Of a stretch of DNA of 64,000 nt, positions 60,185-64,000 are shown one piece after another; the first letter of the stretch is position 1, and each line of letters begins with the position of its first letter. A program made the translations under genes and the position numbers. The stretch covers positions 91,533 through 155,532 of the forward strand of contig JBFLYC010000005.1 of assembly GCA_040756735.1 (NCBI GenBank), given 5' to 3'. Origin of the DNA: JBFLYC01 sp040756735. Lineage in GTDB: Bacteria > Bacillota > DSM-16504 > Desulfitibacterales > Desulfitibacteraceae. The notes under the pieces were generated by a model. The model saw nothing but the letters and a program-made list of their open reading frames with translations, searched no databases and was not told the DNA's origin.

Positions 60185-60871
60185 TTGGGTTCAGGCATAG
60201 ATTCTTTAAGAAATATCCCGTTTTTTTCAAATCTCTCTGAAGACTTATTGGAAAAAATATATCATTTAACCATTGTCCGCAGGTTTTCCAAGGGTGAATT
60301 TGTGTTTATGGAGGGTGATCCGGGAGAAGCAGTTCATTTTGTCAAGTCCGGTAAGGTTAAAGTGCTCAAGACTTCTGAGAGCGGCAGGGAAGTCATCGTA
60401 AATATCTTAAACCCAGGGGATATTTTTGCAGAGGTTACTTTATTTCAAAACAACATTGCCTATCCGGCTTCAGTAGAGGTTATAGAGGACGCGGAGATAG
60501 GAATTATCCGGAACAAGGATTTGGAAAAGCTCATCATGGACAATCCTGAACTGGCTTTGGGGTTAATTAGGGCCATGTCGGTAAAACTCCGTGAAGTCCA
60601 GCGCAGGGTGAAGGAATTAGGAAGCAATGATGCCTTGGAGAGGACCATTAGGGTGCTGCTTGCCCTGGCGCAGAACCATGGAAGCAAGACAAAAGCAGGG
60701 ATAAAGCTTTGTAAGAACATTACGCGCCAGGACCTTGCCAATCTTGTCGGTACAACCAGGGAAACCGCCAGCAGAATACTATCAAAGCTTAATAAGGACG
60801 ATGTTTTGGATATTAGCGGGAGAGAACTCATTATCAAAGATTTACAAGCTTTAGAGTTTTATCTTAACTAA
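60185..60871 (+). CDS. CRP/FNR-family transcriptional regulator
   Basis: The 228-residue protein has a cyclic-nucleotide-binding-like sensor (about 10-125, with FSKGEFVFMEGDPGEAVHFV and LNPGDIFAEVTLF) and a C-terminal winged helix with RQDLANLVGTTRETASRILS. It has no FNR-type cysteine cluster, so heme or another ligand is possible. HcpR-type regulators of this family control hcp genes, and hcp 5 kb upstream carries a matching palindrome. The TTG at 60185 follows AAAGGGGTGAT. The AOR operon follows on the same strand. Confidence 0.92.
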   Translation: MGSGIDSLRNIPFFSNLSEDLLEKIYHLTIVRRFSKGEFVFMEGDPGEAVHFVKSGKVKVLKTSESGREVIVNILNPGDIFAEVTLFQNNIAYPASVEVIEDAEIGIIRNKDLEKLIMDNPELALGLIRAMSVKLREVQRRVKELGSNDALERTIRVLLALAQNHGSKTKAGIKLCKNITRQDLANLVGTTRETASRILSKLNKDDVLDISGRELIIKDLQALEFYLN

Positions 60872-61073
60872 GATGCATAAAAGTTATGACAAATATTTAG
60901 CAAAGACGGTTTTAATTTAGGTGCAATTGGCAAAAGGAAATGAAGTGTTTTTGTTGAAATATATTAAGATATGCCGTGCAGAATAAAGAGCCTTAAGAGG
61001 CAGTAATTAATCAGTACTGATATTTTTTTGAGAGAAAACATTATAGTGTTTAATGGGAGAGAGGAGGATTAAT

Positions 61074-61457
61074 TTGAAAGTATTAAAGGCAAAGGCTGAA
61101 TTGTGCGATGGCTGCGGTCGTTGTGAACTGGTTTGTTCTCAGGTATGGTTTAAGGAAGAGGACCGCAGCAAATCTGCCATCAAGATTGAGGAAAACTCCG
61201 CAGATTATGACATTAATGTATGCAGTCAGTGTGGGGACTGCATTGAGGTATGTCCTACTGTGGCAATTTACAGGAACAAAGCCGGCGTGGTTTTAATTGA
61301 CAAAGAAAAGTGCGTGGGCTGCTTTTCATGTATAGGTTTTTGCCCGACTTTATCAATGAGATGGCACAAAGATTATTTGGAGCCCTTCAAGTGTATTGCC
61401 TGTGGCAGGTGTGCCAAAGAGTGCCCAACTGGGGCTCTTAACCTGGAAAATAATTAA
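61074..61457 (+). CDS. Polyferredoxin with four [4Fe-4S] motifs
   Basis: The 127-residue protein carries four C-x2-C-x2-C-x3-C motifs: CDGCGRCELVC, CSQCGDCIEVC, CVGCFSCIGFC and CIACGRCAKEC. It therefore likely binds four cubane clusters. It starts 14 bases before the aldehyde oxidoreductase gene and is presumably its electron-transfer subunit, similar to the ferredoxin-like subunits of AOR-family enzymes. The TTG at 61074 lies eight bases after AGGAGG and is preferred to ATG 61053, which lies before that site. Confidence 0.93.
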   Translation: MKVLKAKAELCDGCGRCELVCSQVWFKEEDRSKSAIKIEENSADYDINVCSQCGDCIEVCPTVAIYRNKAGVVLIDKEKCVGCFSCIGFCPTLSMRWHKDYLEPFKCIACGRCAKECPTGALNLENN

Positions 61458-61471
61458 GGGGGGTTGGATAA

Positions 61472-63637
61472 ATGGCAGCAGATTACAGCATTGAAGCTTT
61501 AAAAAGCGCGCATAAACTCATAAGCGATATGGAATATGAAGTTGGTCATGTCAATAGGGGATATACAGACCGCACATTGTATATAAATCTCACAGAATCT
61601 AAAATTGCAGGCAAACCTGTTACTGATCTGATGAAAGATAAGTTTATTGGAGGCAGGGGTTTTGGCTTATATCTATTGTGGAATGGCGTAAATGAAAATA
61701 CTAAATGGAATGACCCGGAAAACGAAATAATCATTTCTACCGGTCCTATAGGGGGTATAACTCAATACCCGGGGTCAGGAAAGTCATTGGTAGTAAGCTT
61801 ATCTCCCCTTACCGGCATACCCATTGACAGCAATGTGGGCGGTTACTTTGGACCTTATTTGAAGTTTGCCGGCTGGGATGCCCTGGAGATTCAAGGCAAG
61901 GCGCAAAATGATGTGATCATCTATATTGATGGTGATAAGGGACGCGTCACTATTGAAGAAGCGCCCCTGGAAGAAATTGACACTCATTTGTTGGCAGAGC
62001 AGCTGACCGCCATGTATGCAGATAATGAGGAAGATAAGAGGAATGTTTCAGTGGTGTCGGCTGGTTCAGGCGCCGAGCATACCCATATTGGACTATTGAA
62101 CTTTTCATTCTATGACGTTAGAAGAAAAGAAGTAAGGATCAAACAGGCAGGCAGGGGTGGAATCGGCACTGTATTTAGAGACAAGAAGATTAAAGCCCTG
62201 GTCGTAAAGTATTCCGGTGTCAAGGGAGATACCAACAAGCCGGCAGACAGGGCAAAAATTGCTGAATTGGGAATTAAGCTGCATAAAGAGATTCACGATT
62301 TAGATGACCAGCAGAACCGTATGAGAAAGACGGGTACCGCATATTTGACAGGGATCATGAATGACTATGACTTGCTTCCCGTCAACAACTTTAAGTTTGG
62401 AGCACATCCGGATGCCCATAAGCTTTCTGCCAAAGAGTTCAGCAAGTGGTTTGCATTAAGCAAAAGTGATGGCTGTTGGTACGGATGTACCCTGGCCTGC
62501 GCTAAAGTGGTGGAAGGTTTCGAACTTTTAAGCGGCCCCTATAAAGGACAAAAAGTACTGGTGGACGGCCCTGAATATGAAACTGTTGCCGCCCTGGGAT
62601 CAAACTGCGGTATTTTTGACAGCCAGTATGTTTTAGAAGCTAATTTCTATTGTGACACTTATGGTTTAGATACTATTTCCTTTGGAAATATAGTTGCATT
62701 TTGCATGGAATGCTTTGAAGCGGGCATCCTTGATAGTAAGAAGACCGGCGGTTTGGACCTGCACTTTGGCAACAAAGAAGCTGCCTTAGAGCTCCTGCAC
62801 CAGATGGGCAGGGGGGAAGGTTTTGGGAAGGTCGCAGGCCTGGGCGTTCGCAAGCTCAAGAAGATTTTTGAAGAGGAATATGGTGCAGACCCAGGATTCT
62901 TGAATGATATCGGTATGGAAAACAAGGGGCTTGAATACTCCATGTATATGCCCAAGGAATCCCTTGCCCAGCAGGGAGGTTATGCATTGACCAACAAGGG
63001 TCCGCAGCATGATGAAGCCTGGTTGATTTTTATGGATATGGTTAATAACCAGATTCCAACCTTCGAAGATAAAGCGGAAGCCTTATTCTACTTCCCCATC
63101 TTCAGGACGTGGTTTGGTCTCATGGGACTGTGCAAACTGCCCTGGAATGACATTGTGCCTGCTGATAATGCAACTAAGCCGGAAGCCCATAAGATACCCG
63201 AACACCAGCAAAACTATGTGGAGCTCTTCAGCGCAGTTACAGGCAGGCAAGTTGGTATAGAAGCCCTTGTTGATTTATCTGCTCCTGTTTACCATTTCCA
63301 GAGAGTATTTAATATCCGCATGGGCCAGGGGGGCAGGCAGAGTGATGCCGCACCCATGCGTTCTCTAGGACCTGCTACAGTTGAGGAATATTTGTCCCGG
63401 GAAGAACGTTATGACAAGCAGCTCAAAGAAATTCTGGGGATCAATCCCGAGGGCAAAACTGCCGCCGAAAAGCTTCAGCTGATAAGAAAGTACAGGCAAG
63501 ACCAGTACAATACTCTTTGTGACAATGTTTATCGCAGGCGGGGCTGGACTGAAAACGCGGTGCCCAAGCTGGAGACCCTGGAAAAATACGGCATTGACTT
63601 TCCTGAAGTAGTGGAAGTAGTCAAGAAATACCTGTAA
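61472..63637 (+). CDS. Aldehyde:ferredoxin oxidoreductase family tungsten enzyme
   Basis: The 721-residue protein has the AOR fold: an N-terminal domain with VNRGYTDRTLYINLTESKIA and FIGGRGFGLYLLW, then NVGGYFGPYLKFAGWDALEI. The cluster and pterin regions hold cysteines in DGCWYGCTLACAK and a fourth in ALGSNCGIFD. Family members oxidise aldehydes or related substrates with a tungsten bis-pterin and one [4Fe-4S] cluster. It is about 100 residues longer than archaeal AOR, mostly at the C-terminus. ATG 61472 follows GGGGGG. Substrate unknown; sulfoacetaldehyde or other aldehydes are only a speculation. Confidence 0.92.
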   Translation: MAADYSIEALKSAHKLISDMEYEVGHVNRGYTDRTLYINLTESKIAGKPVTDLMKDKFIGGRGFGLYLLWNGVNENTKWNDPENEIIISTGPIGGITQYPGSGKSLVVSLSPLTGIPIDSNVGGYFGPYLKFAGWDALEIQGKAQNDVIIYIDGDKGRVTIEEAPLEEIDTHLLAEQLTAMYADNEEDKRNVSVVSAGSGAEHTHIGLLNFSFYDVRRKEVRIKQAGRGGIGTVFRDKKIKALVVKYSGVKGDTNKPADRAKIAELGIKLHKEIHDLDDQQNRMRKTGTAYLTGIMNDYDLLPVNNFKFGAHPDAHKLSAKEFSKWFALSKSDGCWYGCTLACAKVVEGFELLSGPYKGQKVLVDGPEYETVAALGSNCGIFDSQYVLEANFYCDTYGLDTISFGNIVAFCMECFEAGILDSKKTGGLDLHFGNKEAALELLHQMGRGEGFGKVAGLGVRKLKKIFEEEYGADPGFLNDIGMENKGLEYSMYMPKESLAQQGGYALTNKGPQHDEAWLIFMDMVNNQIPTFEDKAEALFYFPIFRTWFGLMGLCKLPWNDIVPADNATKPEAHKIPEHQQNYVELFSAVTGRQVGIEALVDLSAPVYHFQRVFNIRMGQGGRQSDAAPMRSLGPATVEEYLSREERYDKQLKEILGINPEGKTAAEKLQLIRKYRQDQYNTLCDNVYRRRGWTENAVPKLETLEKYGIDFPEVVEVVKKYL

Positions 63638-63686
63638 GCATAAACCTGTAGGGGATGAGGAGTTATCAGGTGATGGGAGGCAGGAT

Positions 63687-63884
63687 ATGATTAAAGTCAA
63701 CAATCGCGATATGGAGTGGTTTGAGGGGATGACTGTTCAGGCATTGCTGGATAAGTGCAAATATACTTATCCATCCCTGGTGGTAAGTATCAATGGCAAA
63801 GTTGTTCTGAAAGAAAAGTATCCTTCCACCATGATTAACGACGGCGATGATGTTAAAGTTATACACATGATGGCGGGTGGCTAG
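63687..63884 (+). CDS. MoaD/ThiS-like sulfur carrier protein
   Basis: The 65-residue ubiquitin-fold protein ends in the required double glycine (MMAGG) and has the beta-grasp pattern MIKVNNRDMEWFEGMTVQAL and VVSINGKVVLKEKY. MoaD supplies sulfur for molybdopterin, ThiS for thiazole. Position 49 bases behind the tungsten enzyme gene favours pterin-cofactor supply. ATG 63687 follows GGGAGG. It ends in TAG with TAA five codons later. A terminator follows. Confidence 0.85.
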   Translation: MIKVNNRDMEWFEGMTVQALLDKCKYTYPSLVVSINGKVVLKEKYPSTMINDGDDVKVIHMMAGG

Positions 63885-63924
63885 GCAACCCCATTATCAT
63901 AATTTAATTATGCCAGGACATGAT

Positions 63925-63965
63925 AAAGACAGGGTTTGCCCTCGATGCTTACCCTGTCTTTTGAA
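63925..63965 (+). terminator. Terminator after the AOR operon
   Basis: AAAGACAGGGT (63925-63935) pairs with ACCCTGTCTTT (63951-63961), followed by a short T run. The last 35 bases of the window repeat GGTGACAAGG twice and are otherwise unread. Confidence 0.8.
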
Positions 63966-64000
63966 TCAATGAATGGTGACAAGGGCGGGGGGTGACAAGG

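Overview
The window looks like part of a draft chromosome (one 100-N gap) from an anaerobic, moderately AT-rich Bacillota of the Clostridia/Peptococcaceae type. The evidence is AGGAGG-type ribosome sites with frequent GTG/TTG starts, a split (PylSn/PylSc) pyrrolysine cassette, tandem PhoP boxes of the Bacillus type, an YlbF-family protein, and oxygen-sensitive enzymes (hybrid cluster protein, tungsten-type aldehyde:ferredoxin oxidoreductase, radical SAM enzymes). No species name can be given from the sequence alone.

Layout. 1-5 kb: typA (cut by the window edge), an XRE regulator, then a c-di-GMP-I riboswitch in front of a GAF/HD-GYP protein and a Jag-N/FapA protein. 5-12 kb: a small membrane protein, an Old Yellow Enzyme homologue with a short N-terminus, and a cell-envelope-type block (ECF sigma, GntR/YtrA regulator, ABC transporter, zinc-finger anti-sigma-like membrane protein, second ECF-like factor). 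12-22 kb: a decayed EamA permease, an M20 peptidase, a YeiH/PSE-type sulfate-exporter homologue behind an almost C-free leader, a 63-bp tandem array broken by a suspicious assembly gap, YlbF, a YkvI-type permease, a class I aminotransferase with a promoter-proximal terminator, an iron alcohol dehydrogenase and an M1-type peptidase. 22-29 kb: psd-pssA, tRNA-Pyl (CUA anticodon) and pylSc-pylB-pylC-pylD-pylSn, with two copies of a palindromic MITE-like repeat.

30-43 kb is a taurine-dissimilation island: an M20 peptidase, a PocR-domain histidine kinase and AraC-type response regulator, alanine dehydrogenase, taurine:pyruvate aminotransferase, sulfoacetaldehyde acetyltransferase, a three-gene TRAP transporter and an MFS permease. 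Together they would import taurine, transaminate it to sulfoacetaldehyde while Ald regenerates pyruvate and releases ammonia, and cleave sulfoacetaldehyde to acetyl phosphate and sulfite. The phosphate acetyltransferase/acetate kinase and any sulfite-reducing system are not in the window.

43-64 kb: an actin-like (Alp/ParM) protein, panC, a YtqA-like radical SAM protein, a two-gene BglII-like restriction-modification system, pgi and UTRA-regulator relics, a phosphate regulon (pstS; pstC-pstA-pstB-pstB-phoU) with two separate PhoP-box promoters, hcp with a CRP/FNR-type palindrome centred at -41.5, a 917-residue orphan DNA methyltransferase with a zinc ribbon, a CRP/FNR regulator, and a polyferredoxin-AOR-MoaD-like operon.

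Most notable: full pyrrolysine machinery coexists with ordinary use of TAG as a stop in 11 of 53 genes read here, often with a second non-amber stop close behind; the taurine genes have unusual T-poor codon use; and the assembly gap is flanked by an exact 127-bp duplication that looks like a k-mer overlap rather than biology.
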